Shown here one piece after another: positions 26,266-35,120 of a stretch of 64,000 bases of DNA (positions are counted from its first letter, which is position 1; every line of letters begins with the position of its first letter). The position numbers and the translations under genes were made by a program. Source of the DNA: Desulfocarbo indianensis (lineage in GTDB: Bacteria > Desulfobacterota > Desulfarculia > Desulfarculales > Desulfarculaceae); NCBI GenBank assembly GCA_001184205.1, contig LBMP01000001.1, positions 1,082,001 to 1,146,000 on the forward strand. The letters are read 5' to 3'. The notes beneath the pieces were generated by a model. The model was not told the origin of the DNA. It ran no database searches and saw only the letters and a program-made list of their open reading frames with translations.

Positions 26266-27696
26266 ATGGAAAAATCGAGCGGCAAGGAAGTGGCCCGGCT
26301 GCAGGTGAGCGCCGAGCGGCGTTTTCTGCCCAGCGTGGCGGCCATGACGCGGGGCCTGGGCCTGGCCCTGGGCCTGGGGGAAAAGCGCGCCGGCGAGCTG
26401 GAGCACGCGGTGGACGAGGCGGTGACCAACGTGATCCAGCACGCCTTCGACCTGGAGGGCGGCGGCGTCTACACGCTGATCGTATCCCGCTGGCCGGGCC
26501 AGGTGCAGGTGGCCATCGAGGACCAGGGCCTGCCCTTTGATCTGGAAAGCTTCCGCACCGGCGACCGCACCGGCCTGGGCCACCTGCTGCTCAGGCGCTA
26601 CGCGGACGAGGTGCGCTTTTACAACCGGGGCGCGGCCGGCAAGCGCCTGGAGATATTCAAGCACCTGCCCACGGACCGCCCGGAGCTGTTTTGGGAGGAT
26701 GAGGAGCGGGAGGCGGGAGGCCCGGCGTCCGCCTCGGACGAGCCGGTGGAAATCCGCCTGCTGGAGCCCGGGGAGACCCTGGCCCTGGCCAGGGCGGCCT
26801 ACCGGGCCCATGGCTACGCCTACGCCGAGGAGCAGGTTTACTATCCCGACCAGATGCGCGAGATGCTGGAAAGCCAGCGCCTGGTATCGGCCGTGGCCAT
26901 GACCTACGGCGGCGAGGTGGCGGCCCACGCCGCTTTAAGGCTGGAGGAGCCGCAAGCCCTGGCCGCCGAGACGGGCCTGGGCCTGGTGGACCCCCGTTTC
27001 CGGGAGCGGGGCCTCTTGCCACAGGTCCTGGCGCTGGTCATCGAAGAGGCCCGCCAGAGGGGGCTCAGCGGCCTGTGGGGATTGGCCGGCTGCGCGGAAC
27101 CGGAGATGCAGGAGGCGGCGCTGGGCCTGGGCTTCCGCGAGACCGGCCTGCTCCTGGCCGCCGGGCCCGGCGCGGGGGAAGGCCGCAGGCAGAGCGGCCT
27201 TTTGTATTACCTGACCCTGGAGCCGGGCGAGGAACGCCAGGTTTTCGCGCCCCCGCACCACGGCGGGATATTGCGAGAGCTTTACCGGGCCTGCGGCTTG
27301 CCCCGCCGCCTGGTAGCGGCCGGCTCCGCGCCCGCCTTGGCGGGCGGCAGCCTCCTGGACCTCAAGCTGCAACCCGAATGGGGCCGGGCCGTCTTGGGGG
27401 TCAGCCGATGCGGGGCCGATCTTTTGGAGCAGATATCGGCGGAACTGAAAGGGCTCAAGCTGCGCGGCCTGCCCTGCGTCTACCTGGACCTGCCCCTGCA
27501 CGAGCCAGCCCTGCCGAGCCTGACCCCGCAACTGGAGATGATGGGCTTCTTCTGGGCCGGCCTCCTGCCCGAGGCCGGGCCCCAGGGCGACGTGTTGCGT
27601 TTGCAGTATCTGAACAACGCCGAGCCCGAGGGCGGGCCCTGCCTGGTTTCCGGCCTGGGGCGCAGGCTGTGGGATTACGTGGCCGCCGGCCGCTGA
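26266..27696 (+). CDS. RsbW-type HATPase fused to a GNAT-like domain
   Basis: A 476-residue protein. Residues 1-145 are a small HATPase of the anti-sigma/serine kinase class: N-box HAVDEAVTNVIQHAFD, G1 box EDQGLPFD, and GDRTGLGHLLLRRYADEV. Residues 160-330 look like a GNAT acetyltransferase, with LGLVDPRFRERGLLPQVLALVIEEARQRGL as the acetyl-CoA loop. The last 150 residues are less clear, possibly a degenerate second GNAT half. It would couple a partner-switch kinase or anti-sigma activity to acetyl transfer; no STAS antagonist or sigma gene is beside it. Start ATG 26266 has GGGAGA upstream. A terminator of the opposite-strand operon lies just downstream. Confidence 0.78.
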   Translation: MEKSSGKEVARLQVSAERRFLPSVAAMTRGLGLALGLGEKRAGELEHAVDEAVTNVIQHAFDLEGGGVYTLIVSRWPGQVQVAIEDQGLPFDLESFRTGDRTGLGHLLLRRYADEVRFYNRGAAGKRLEIFKHLPTDRPELFWEDEEREAGGPASASDEPVEIRLLEPGETLALARAAYRAHGYAYAEEQVYYPDQMREMLESQRLVSAVAMTYGGEVAAHAALRLEEPQALAAETGLGLVDPRFRERGLLPQVLALVIEEARQRGLSGLWGLAGCAEPEMQEAALGLGFRETGLLLAAGPGAGEGRRQSGLLYYLTLEPGEERQVFAPPHHGGILRELYRACGLPRRLVAAGSAPALAGGSLLDLKLQPEWGRAVLGVSRCGADLLEQISAELKGLKLRGLPCVYLDLPLHEPALPSLTPQLEMMGFFWAGLLPEAGPQGDVLRLQYLNNAEPEGGPCLVSGLGRRLWDYVAAGR

Positions 27697-27716
27697 GGGC
27701 CGGGGCCTCCGCCTAT

Positions 27717-27749
27717 AAAAAGACCAAGGGAGCCTTGCGCAAGGCTCCC
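27717..27749 (-). terminator. Rho-independent terminator of the motAB-like operon
   Basis: A perfect palindrome GGGAGCCTTGCGCAAGGCTCCC (27728-27749), followed on the minus strand by TTGGTCTTTTT. It lies 28 bases after the motB-like stop codon. Confidence 0.8.
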
Positions 27750-27777
27750 CCGGCCGGCCGATCAACCCGGCGCGGAA

Positions 27778-28992
27778 CTATCCCGCCGGCCTGAGCTCTA
27801 TTTCCACTCTGCGGTTCTGCTGGCGTCCCTGGGGCGTGTCATTGGGGGCTATGGGCCTTTGGTCGGCCTGGCCGCCGATGGTGAAGCGGGCCGGGTCCGA
27901 GCCCTTGGCCATGAGGGCCCGGGCCACCGCCGCGGCGCGGGCCGCGCTCAGCTCCCAGTTGGAGGCGAAATCCCGGTTGCGGATGGGCACGTCGTCGGTG
28001 TGGCCGGTGACCACGGCCTGATAGGCCGGGCGCCGGGCCAGCACCCCGGCCAGGCGGCCCAGCACAGAGGCCATGGCCGGCTTGATCTCGGCGCGGCCCT
28101 GGTCAAAGGTTATGGCCTCGGGCAGGCGCACCACCAGGCTGTCGCGGCGGGACTCCACCTCCACCCCCGGCCCGGCCTGGGCGCGCACCTCGGCGTCCAT
28201 CTGGGCCACCAGTTGGGAAAGGCTGGAATCGTCCTTTATCACCGCTTCCGGCCGCAAGGGCTGGCTGGCGGCGACCAGGCGCAAAAGGGCCCGATCCAAA
28301 AAGGCGTCGGTGGCTCCGGCCGGGGGACGCATCCGTCGCTGGGCGGCCGCGGCCACGGCCAGCGGCTTGGTCTCGGCCACCAGGCCGGGATCGCCGGCGC
28401 CCGCCGTGGACACCGCCTTGAGGCCCCGGGTCACCTGCGCGGGCAGGGGCTGGGGATCCGGCATACGCACCATCTCCGGCAGCGTGATGGGCCTTTCCGG
28501 CTGGGCCTTGACGCCCGGCGTCTCCACCGGCCCGTCGGGAGCGGCGAAAGGATTGGTGAGCGAGAAGATGAGCACGAAGAAAACCAGGAGCAGGCTCATG
28601 AGGTCGCTCAAGGAAAGATAGAAGCTGGGGCTCTCTTCTTCCTGGGCGAAAAAGCTTAGAGGGCGGGTGCGGACGCGGGCCAGGCTTTGCTCCTCTTGGG
28701 GCTCGCCTTGGTTCTCCGCGCCGGTCCCCTCCTGGCCGGCGGGGTCCAGGAGAATGGCCTGGTCCCAAGCGGCCTCCTCGCCGCGCACCTCCACCGGGCC
28801 GCGGGCCAAGGGCCTGCCCCGGCCGGGGAGGGGCTCCGCCGGCCGGTCGGCCACGGCGGCCGCGGGCCGCGAGGGGCGGGGCCGCACGGTCTTGTCCAGC
28901 TCGGCCTCCAGGCCGCCTGCGCCCAGGGGAAAGGCGTCCAGGGGCGGCGGGCCGCTCCGCCGGCCGCGGGGGGCGGGAGAGCTAGCGATCAT
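27778..28992 (-). CDS. motB: MotB/OmpA-family stator protein with a long N-terminal extension
   Basis: A 404-residue protein. Residues 1-120 are a Pro/Arg/Glu-rich, apparently disordered extension that normal MotB (about 250-300 residues) lacks. Then comes the single transmembrane helix LSDLMSLLLVFFVLIFSLT with the proton-binding Asp in SLSDLMS. The C-terminus is an OmpA-type peptidoglycan-binding domain (ITFDQGRAEIKP, VTGHTDDVPIRNRDFASNWELSAARA, NRRVEIEL). It should form the stator with MotA, anchored to peptidoglycan. It overlaps motA by 11 bases. PomAB- or ZorAB-like functions are possible but less likely. Confidence 0.86.
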   Translation of the reverse strand: MIASSPAPRGRRSGPPPLDAFPLGAGGLEAELDKTVRPRPSRPAAAVADRPAEPLPGRGRPLARGPVEVRGEEAAWDQAILLDPAGQEGTGAENQGEPQEEQSLARVRTRPLSFFAQEEESPSFYLSLSDLMSLLLVFFVLIFSLTNPFAAPDGPVETPGVKAQPERPITLPEMVRMPDPQPLPAQVTRGLKAVSTAGAGDPGLVAETKPLAVAAAAQRRMRPPAGATDAFLDRALLRLVAASQPLRPEAVIKDDSSLSQLVAQMDAEVRAQAGPGVEVESRRDSLVVRLPEAITFDQGRAEIKPAMASVLGRLAGVLARRPAYQAVVTGHTDDVPIRNRDFASNWELSAARAAAVARALMAKGSDPARFTIGGQADQRPIAPNDTPQGRQQNRRVEIELRPAG

Positions 28993-29836
28993 GGCCCACG
29001 CTCCCCGCCGGACGGAAGGCCTTCAAATTGCGCAGCCAGGAACGCAGCTCGGCGCTCTTGGCGGCGATCCCGGCGCCGGCGGGGCGCAGAGACCCCCCGG
29101 CCCGGCGGAAGGACTCCAGGCGCGCTTGCAGGGCCGCGCCGTTCAGGTCCTGGGCCAGGCCCATGACGCCCTCGGTGATGAGGGTCATCTCCACCGCCTC
29201 GGACCTGGTCAATTCGCCCAGCTTGCGCTCCAGGGGCAGGATCAAGAGATTGGCCAGCATGATGCCGTAAAAGGTGGTCAGGAGCGCCACGCTCATGCCC
29301 TCGGCCACGGCGGCCGGGTCCTTGACCGTGTGCAGCATGCGGATGAGGCCTATCATGGTGCCGGCCAGGCCCAGGGCGGGGGCCAGGCGGCCCATGAGGC
29401 TGAGCACCGCGCGCTGGGCCGAGCGGCGGCTGAAGAAGAACTCGAACTCCTGCTCCAGGCGCTCGCGGATCTGGGCCGGCTTGATGCCGTCCACCACCAG
29501 GCTCACGCCCAATTCCAAAAAGGGATTGCCCGCGGCCCGGGCCGGCTCCTCCAGGGCCAGGGCCCCTTCGGCGCGCTGCAACCGGGCCATGTCATAGAAT
29601 ATCTTTTCCAATTCCTGGTTGCTCAACACCTTGCGCCGGGCCAGATTGGCCAACTGGCTCCAAAGGTCCTGGATGGTCTGCCAGGGGAAGGCCAGGAACA
29701 CGCCGGCCACGGTGCCGCCCAATACCAGGAACAGGCCCACCGGGTTCACGAACATGGCCAAATCTCCGCCCAAGGCCAGGGCGGCCACGCCCACCAGGGC
29801 GGCCACGCACAGGGAAATGATGGTCTTGGCGCTCAT
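28982..29836 (-). CDS. motA: MotA-like flagellar stator protein
   Basis: A 284-residue protein with four membrane helices (first IISLCVAALVGVAALALGG; last pair near MGRLAPALGLAGTMIGLIRML and MSVALLTTFYGIMLANLLILPL) and a cytoplasmic loop. The MotA signature APALGLAGTMIGLI and VALLTTFYG are present. It would form the proton- or sodium-driven stator channel with the adjacent MotB-like protein. There is no long C-terminal tail of the ZorA kind. The ATG has AGAGG upstream. It is first gene of a two-gene operon with no other flagellar gene nearby. Confidence 0.9.
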   Translation of the reverse strand: MSAKTIISLCVAALVGVAALALGGDLAMFVNPVGLFLVLGGTVAGVFLAFPWQTIQDLWSQLANLARRKVLSNQELEKIFYDMARLQRAEGALALEEPARAAGNPFLELGVSLVVDGIKPAQIRERLEQEFEFFFSRRSAQRAVLSLMGRLAPALGLAGTMIGLIRMLHTVKDPAAVAEGMSVALLTTFYGIMLANLLILPLERKLGELTRSEAVEMTLITEGVMGLAQDLNGAALQARLESFRRAGGSLRPAGAGIAAKSAELRSWLRNLKAFRPAGSVGHDR

Positions 29837-30050
29837 TGCTTTACCTCTTGGCGTAAAAGGTTGATCGGCTGGGCCTAAGTTGTTACAACCTTCATGCCAA
29901 AAAGCTTCGCCTGGCTAACCGGCTATAAATTAATGACAAATCATTGACGGTCCTGAGACGGGGAAGGCCGGGCCGGCATTTATTGCCTGGTGATGGGGCT
30001 CCCGGCGGCAGGGGGCGGCCTCCCGCCGGGAGCGAGCCTTGGTGGAAGTA

Positions 30051-30084
30051 AAAAAAAGGGGGAGCGCCTGGACCGCGCTCCCCC
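30051..30084 (-). terminator. Rho-independent terminator after the TonB receptor
   Basis: GGGGGAGCGC and GCGCTCCCCC form a 10-bp stem with a 7-base loop, followed on the minus strand by TTTTTTT. It lies 26 bases after the receptor gene's stop. Confidence 0.9.
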
Positions 30085-30109
30085 TCCTATGGCACGTTAT
30101 GGGTTTTAT

Positions 30110-32245
30110 CTAGAACTTGGTGCTCAGGCCCATGCCCCAGGTGGTTCCCGGCGCGGCGTAGCCGAAGCGTTCCTGGTAGTCCTCGTCCAGTATGTTGCGC
30201 GCAAAGAGGTTGAGCGCCAGGTTATCCATGATCGGGTAGCGGGCCTCCAGGTCCATGGTGACGTAGGCGTCCTGCTCCCTGACCCTGAGATCGGTATCCC
30301 AAAGGGTGTTGTCGTTGTAGATCACGTCCTGGCTGGAGACCGCGTGCAGGAAAGCGGCGATCTTGGCCCCGTTCTTGGCCTTGTATTGCAGGCCCAGGTT
30401 GACCATGTGCTCGGGCGCCCCCGGAATCTGGTCGAAATCGCGGTCAGACGGGTTGATGAATTGGGCCACGAAGGGATCGCCCTCGGTCTTGGTCTTCTGG
30501 AAGGTGTAGTTGAAAAAGGCCGAGAAGCCCAGGGGCAGTTGCTGGGACACTTGCAGTTCCACGCCGTAGATCTTGGCGTTTTCGATGTTGTAGGCCACGA
30601 AGTTGATCAGATCGAACTGGATGTAGTCGTCGATGCTGTAATAATAGGGCGATATCTCGATCTGGGTCTTGCTGGGCAATTGCACGCGCCAGCCGGCCTG
30701 GAGCATGAAGCCGTCTTCCTTGTTGAAGGGCAGCTTGCTGGTGTCCACCCCGGCGTCGTCCGGGTCGTAATGCCAGTAATGCTCGGGCGGGGTGGGCATG
30801 CGCAGGGCGCGGGCCAGGCTCACGTAGACCAGGCTGTTTTCCTGGTAATGGTAGGTCAGCTTCAGGGAGGGGGCCCAGCCGTCCATCTTGACGTCCGGTA
30901 TCAGCTCATCCTTGCCGCCCGGGCCGGCCACCCCGTCATAGGATTCGAAACGGAGGCCGGGGGTGACCCACAGCTTCTTGGAGAAAAAGCGCAGATCGGT
31001 CATGGCGTAGGCGCCCAGGTTCTTGGCGGCCACGTAATAGCCGTTGCGGAAGGGCGCCCGGAAATCGTCGGGCTCGTTCTGGTCGCCGTCGTCCTTGAGG
31101 TGGTCGTAGCTCAGGCCCGCCCGCAGGGTGTGGTCGTGGAAGTCCAGCTCATAGGAACCGGCCGCGCCGTAGGAGCGGTCGTCGAAAAACTTCTTGTGAA
31201 AGGTCCTGCCGCTGGAGGCCTGGGTGTTGTAGGCTTCGCGGTCGCCGTGGTTCTGCCAGTAGCGGACCTCCAACTGGCCGTAGCGGTCCATATCCTGGCG
31301 GGCGCCCACCTCGAAGAGCCATTTTTCCTTTTTCCACCAGCTGCCGGGCTCGGCGTAGGCCCCCATGCCGCCGTACATGTATTCCCCGTCCGAGGCCGGG
31401 TAGTCGGGATTCCTGGGCGTGTCGTAGGCCGGGTCGCCGTATTTCTTGGAAACCCGGTTGTTGACGATGAAGCCCTTCTTGACCTTGGAGTAGAGAAAAT
31501 CCGCCCACAGATAGGTGGCGGTGGGCAGGTCGTAGCCCACGTGCAGATCCAGGTTGCCGAAACGCTGGTCGCCGTTCCAGAGGTAGCCGTCGCTTTCCAG
31601 GAGCCTGCCGGCCAGGGAGTATTGGAAGCGGCCGGGCTTCCAGCCGTGGTAAAAGCTCAGGCCATAGGTCTGGTCGCTGCCATAGGAGCCGGCTATCTCG
31701 GTCAAGGGAGCCTGGGCCGGCGGTTCCTTCAAGACCAGATTGATCACCCCGCCCAGCACGTTGCCCCAGCGGGGGTCGGATACGCCCTTGACCACCTCCA
31801 CCCGGTCCACGTTGTAAAGGGGGATTTGGGTCCAGTCCACGAAATAGCCCCCGGCCACGCCGGAGGTGTTCAGGGGCCGGCCGTTGCGGGTCACCTTGAT
31901 GCGCCTGGCTCCGAATCCCCTGATCTTTATGGAATCGTCGTCCACCGCCGTGCCGATCTGCTGGATGCGCTGCACCTGGATGCCGGGCTGGCGCTCCAGG
32001 ACCGTGTCCAGGGTGCTGCCCAGGGTCATGGGGAAGCGCTCCGGCTTGATGACCTCCATGTTGGGCGTTTCCACGTCCTGACGCAGTTCATCGGCGCTCA
32101 CCACCATTTCGTCGAGCTGGAAAACCTTGCTGCCGGGCTCTTCCGGCGCTTCGGCCGCCATGGCGGGGGCGCCGGCCAGGACGCAGAAAAGCATCATGAG
32201 CGGCGCGCCGCAAGCGGCTGTAAAACGATTGAGATTGATAGGCAT
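30110..32245 (-). CDS. TonB-dependent outer-membrane receptor
   Basis: A 711-residue receptor: signal peptide (MLFCVLAGAPAMAAEA), a plug domain with LGSTLDTVLERQPGIQVQRI and IRGFGARRIKVTRNGRP, then a beta-barrel with alternating aromatic strands ending LNLFARNILDEDYQERFGYAAPGTTWGMGLSTKF. It would import an iron chelate, cobalamin or another scarce ligand across the outer membrane using TonB-ExbBD energy. The substrate cannot be read from the sequence. No ABC transporter or TonB gene is adjacent. The gene is monocistronic with a good GAGGAAA site. A hairpin with a U-run lies in its leader. Confidence 0.9.
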   Translation of the reverse strand: MPINLNRFTAACGAPLMMLFCVLAGAPAMAAEAPEEPGSKVFQLDEMVVSADELRQDVETPNMEVIKPERFPMTLGSTLDTVLERQPGIQVQRIQQIGTAVDDDSIKIRGFGARRIKVTRNGRPLNTSGVAGGYFVDWTQIPLYNVDRVEVVKGVSDPRWGNVLGGVINLVLKEPPAQAPLTEIAGSYGSDQTYGLSFYHGWKPGRFQYSLAGRLLESDGYLWNGDQRFGNLDLHVGYDLPTATYLWADFLYSKVKKGFIVNNRVSKKYGDPAYDTPRNPDYPASDGEYMYGGMGAYAEPGSWWKKEKWLFEVGARQDMDRYGQLEVRYWQNHGDREAYNTQASSGRTFHKKFFDDRSYGAAGSYELDFHDHTLRAGLSYDHLKDDGDQNEPDDFRAPFRNGYYVAAKNLGAYAMTDLRFFSKKLWVTPGLRFESYDGVAGPGGKDELIPDVKMDGWAPSLKLTYHYQENSLVYVSLARALRMPTPPEHYWHYDPDDAGVDTSKLPFNKEDGFMLQAGWRVQLPSKTQIEISPYYYSIDDYIQFDLINFVAYNIENAKIYGVELQVSQQLPLGFSAFFNYTFQKTKTEGDPFVAQFINPSDRDFDQIPGAPEHMVNLGLQYKAKNGAKIAAFLHAVSSQDVIYNDNTLWDTDLRVREQDAYVTMDLEARYPIMDNLALNLFARNILDEDYQERFGYAAPGTTWGMGLSTKF

Positions 32246-32378
32246 GTCTTTTCCTCGTTACTGCCAGGGAGTTTCGGGAGGGCCGCCCTGCCGGGCCGCC
32301 GAGTTCGTTAAACCGCTATCAGCCAGCCCCATGGCCCGGCCCTTCCCGATATTAAAAATGTGGGGGAATCGCCGAAGA

Positions 32379-32427
32379 AAAAGCCATGCGGGCACACCCC
32401 TTGCCGGGGCATCGCCTTCATGGCTTT
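32379..32427 (-). promoter_or_regulatory. Terminator-like hairpin in the leader of the TonB receptor
   Basis: On the minus strand, AAAGCCATG pairs with CATGGCTTT around an inner CCCCGGCAAGGGG stem and is followed by a T-rich stretch, about 135 bases before the receptor start. Its position allows attenuation, but no known riboswitch core was recognised. Confidence 0.35.
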
Positions 32428-32769
32428 GGGTTGTTTTTTATAGGCGCGCCGCCCGTGACCGGGAGCGAGAGGGTCCTTGGACGGGGTCTCTCTTTTTTCC
32501 GCCGGCATATGAGCGGCTTTATCGGCAGAGACGGCTTCAGCCGCCTGAATTCAATTCAAAATGGTTTAGCGCAATCCAAGGGGCCAAGTCAAGGCGCATC
32601 CCCTGGTCCGGCCGGGTCCGGCTGGACAAAAGGCCCTGTTTTATGGATAACGGGGTAGGTCCCGCCGCCGGGGGATGGGCGCGCCGGTTGGGCCGGCCCC
32701 TGGGCGGGGATAACAAGCCGGGAAGCCGTCAACCGTTCAGCGAACATAGCTAACATGGGGAGGAGAAGA

Positions 32770-33408
32770 GTGCCGGAAATACCCGTGAGCATACCCGTGG
32801 ATTCCCGCGTGACCCTGGAGGGAGGCTTCACCCCGGCCCCGGAGCGGGCCAAGGGCGCGGCCCTGGTGACCCACCCCCATCCCCTCTATGGCGGCTCCAT
32901 GCACAACAACGTGGTGGAGGCCCTGCTGCGCGCCGCCGCGGGCGCGGGCTGGGCGTCCCTGCGCTTCAATTTCCGCGGGGTGGGCGGCTCCACCGGCAGC
33001 CATGACCAGGGCCGCGGCGAAGAGGACGACCTCCTCGCGGCGGCGGCCTGGCTGAAAGAGCGGGCGGAGGCGCCCCTGGCCTTGCTGGGCTACAGCTTTG
33101 GTTCACTGGTGGCGGCCAACGCCGCCTCCAGGCTGCCCGGATTGGCCGGCGGCATATGGGTGGCGCCGCCGCTCATCTTGGGGGAGCTGCCGCCCTGGCC
33201 GCAAGATGCGGGGCCTTTGCTCATCATAGTGGGCAGCGAGGATGAATACAGCCAGGTGGGGTGGCTGGAGGAATATGTTGGGGGCATGGGTGCACGGGGG
33301 AGCCTGGTGATCGTGCAGGGCGGGGATCATTTCTTTTGGGGAGGCGAGAGTGCACTGATCGGGCAGGCGCGGGAGTTTCTCTCTAACTGCACCGAATCAG
33401 GGCAATAA
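32770..33408 (+). CDS. Alpha/beta hydrolase (dienelactone hydrolase-like)
   Basis: A 212-residue serine-hydrolase fold. It has HPHPLYGGSMHNNVV (oxyanion-side loop), LRFNFRGVGGSTG, the nucleophile elbow GYSFGSL, and a late GGDHFFWG with the catalytic His, while IIVGSEDEYSQ supplies the acid. The substrate is unknown; many such YcjY/DUF-type hydrolases act on esters. The GTG at 32770 is preferred because GGAGGAGAA lies just before it; the ATG at 32755 would overlap that site. Monocistronic. Confidence 0.8.
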   Translation: MPEIPVSIPVDSRVTLEGGFTPAPERAKGAALVTHPHPLYGGSMHNNVVEALLRAAAGAGWASLRFNFRGVGGSTGSHDQGRGEEDDLLAAAAWLKERAEAPLALLGYSFGSLVAANAASRLPGLAGGIWVAPPLILGELPPWPQDAGPLLIIVGSEDEYSQVGWLEEYVGGMGARGSLVIVQGGDHFFWGGESALIGQAREFLSNCTESGQ

Positions 33409-33863
33409 CGATTTCCAGCCAATATTTAGTGGGCCAAAAAAATTATTACACAATATATAGTTTTTAGACTTGACATTTGCGTAATTTGCTTGCTAGCTTG
33501 TTCTCGGTGGTGAGTGTACTTCCTACACTGTTTTGCCAACCACCCGCCTCCCGCTTTGTACAGGCCCCCAACCCCACCACGGGTCGAAGTACGGCGGGCG
33601 GGCAGCCACTCCCCTGGAAGGCCAAGGGTCTTCCCCCCTCCTCGACCAGGGCCGGCAGGGCAGCCGGCCCTGACCTTTTGGTCCGCACGCTGCGGGCGGC
33701 CCAGGCGCGGGGGGATGCCATCCCTTCCCCAAAAAACAAATCGTATCAACCAATTGTTAACCTGAGTCCAACGAAGCCGGCCTTGTTTTCTTGCCTGCCG
33801 CGCAAGCGCCATGGTACAAAAGGAATTGCAGGTTTATTTGCCCGACCGCCACTGGATTGCTAA
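33409..33863. other. Intergenic region with one strong hairpin
   Basis: No supported gene lies here. Open frames across it have no ribosome site and no recognisable product. It has an AT-rich start with a TTGACA-like element near 33472 and a 10-bp hairpin (CAGGGCCGGC/GCCGGCCCTG at 33647-33672). It probably contains the promoter and leader of the downstream kinase gene. Confidence 0.4.
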
Positions 33864-35048
33864 ATGAGCGACAAGACGATCGACCAGGGAAAAGTTAACG
33901 AAGTTCACGAGTTGGTATCCGAGCTGGAAAAATATCGCCAGCTGGTGGAAACCGCCAACGACGCGGTGGTTACCATCGACCAAAACCACGAGGTGGTTTT
34001 CATGAACGGTGCGGCCGAAAAGATGTTCGGCTACAACCGGAACGAGATCATGGGGGGCGACCTTTCCCCCCTGATTCCCCGCGAATACCGCAAGGATCAC
34101 AAGAAGTTCGTGGATCGCTACGTGCGCACCCGCCAGGCGCGCTTCATCGGCCACGTGGCCCAGGTGGAGGCCGAGCACCGCGACGGCTTGCGTTTTCCCA
34201 TCTCCATCAGCTTCAGCGTGGCGGAAACCGATAGCGAATTGCTTCTCACCGCCATCATGCGGGACCTCACCGCCGAGCACGAACTGGCCATGCAGGTGAA
34301 ACGGGCCGAGCGCCTGGCCGCCGTGGGGCAGATGGTGGCCACGGTGAGTCACGAAATCCGCACCCCCCTGACCCTGATCGGCGGTTTCGCCAGCCAGCTC
34401 CAAAAGGAACGGAGTCTTTCCGAGCGCGGCAAGCGCAAGGTGGGCATCATCGTGGAGGAGGTGGCCAGGCTGGAAAAGATGCTTTCCGAGCTGAACGACC
34501 TCTCCCGCACCCAGCCCTATGAATGGGAAGAACTGGAAGCGGCCGAGATGGCCGATCACGTCAAGGAGCTCATGGGAGCCAAGCTCAAGCGGGACCGCTT
34601 CTTTTTCCGCCTGCACAAGGAAAAGGGGCTGCCCAGGGTGGTGGCCGACCGCAACCGCTTGAGCCAGGTGCTGATCAACCTGGTGAACAACGCGGTGCAG
34701 GCCAGCGTGCCCGGCGACGAGATAATCATGGAAGTGGCCGCCTCCCAGGACGGCGGGGTGGAAATCCGGGTGCGCGATTTCGGCATCGGCATACCGGCCA
34801 AGCACATGGACGAGCTTTTCAAGCCCTTTTTCACCACCAAAAAGCGCGGCACCGGCCTGGGCCTGGCCCTGGCCAAGCGCATCGTGGAAGAGCACGGCGG
34901 CCGCATAGAGCTGCACAGCTCCACCGGAAAGGGCACCGTGGCCACGGTTAGTCTGCCCAAGGCGCCGGAATTCAAAGAGGGGGCCTTGCCCGCGCCGCCC
35001 GCCCCCCATCCGCCGGCGGACACCGGCCAGGCCGCCCCCGGGGCTTGA
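33864..35048 (+). CDS. PAS-domain sensor histidine kinase (soluble)
   Basis: A 394-residue cytoplasmic kinase. The PAS domain (residues 25-140: ANDAVVTIDQNHEVVFMNGAAEKMFGY) is followed by HisKA with ATVSHEIRTPLTLIGG (His about 163) and a HATPase domain with VLINLVNNAVQAS, RDFGIGIP, and the ATP-lid TTKKRGTGLGLALAKRIV. All catalytic boxes are intact. A Pro-rich 20-residue tail follows. No response regulator adjoins it. The start has no strong ribosome site, and the long upstream region may hold its promoter. The def-fmt-rsmB genes begin 72 bases later. Confidence 0.9.
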   Translation: MSDKTIDQGKVNEVHELVSELEKYRQLVETANDAVVTIDQNHEVVFMNGAAEKMFGYNRNEIMGGDLSPLIPREYRKDHKKFVDRYVRTRQARFIGHVAQVEAEHRDGLRFPISISFSVAETDSELLLTAIMRDLTAEHELAMQVKRAERLAAVGQMVATVSHEIRTPLTLIGGFASQLQKERSLSERGKRKVGIIVEEVARLEKMLSELNDLSRTQPYEWEELEAAEMADHVKELMGAKLKRDRFFFRLHKEKGLPRVVADRNRLSQVLINLVNNAVQASVPGDEIIMEVAASQDGGVEIRVRDFGIGIPAKHMDELFKPFFTTKKRGTGLGLALAKRIVEEHGGRIELHSSTGKGTVATVSLPKAPEFKEGALPAPPAPHPPADTGQAAPGA

Positions 35049-35120
35049 CCCCGCCGGGTCACAGGCTATACTTCATAGGAAATCCATATTTTGCGGGCGG
35101 CAGACACGCTAAGGACACCC

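Noticed and set aside
27778-29836. motAB-like pair as a Zorya (ZorAB) defence module
   Set aside because: The MotA-like protein has no long tail, and no zorC/D/E genes lie nearby. It fits ordinary flagellar stators.
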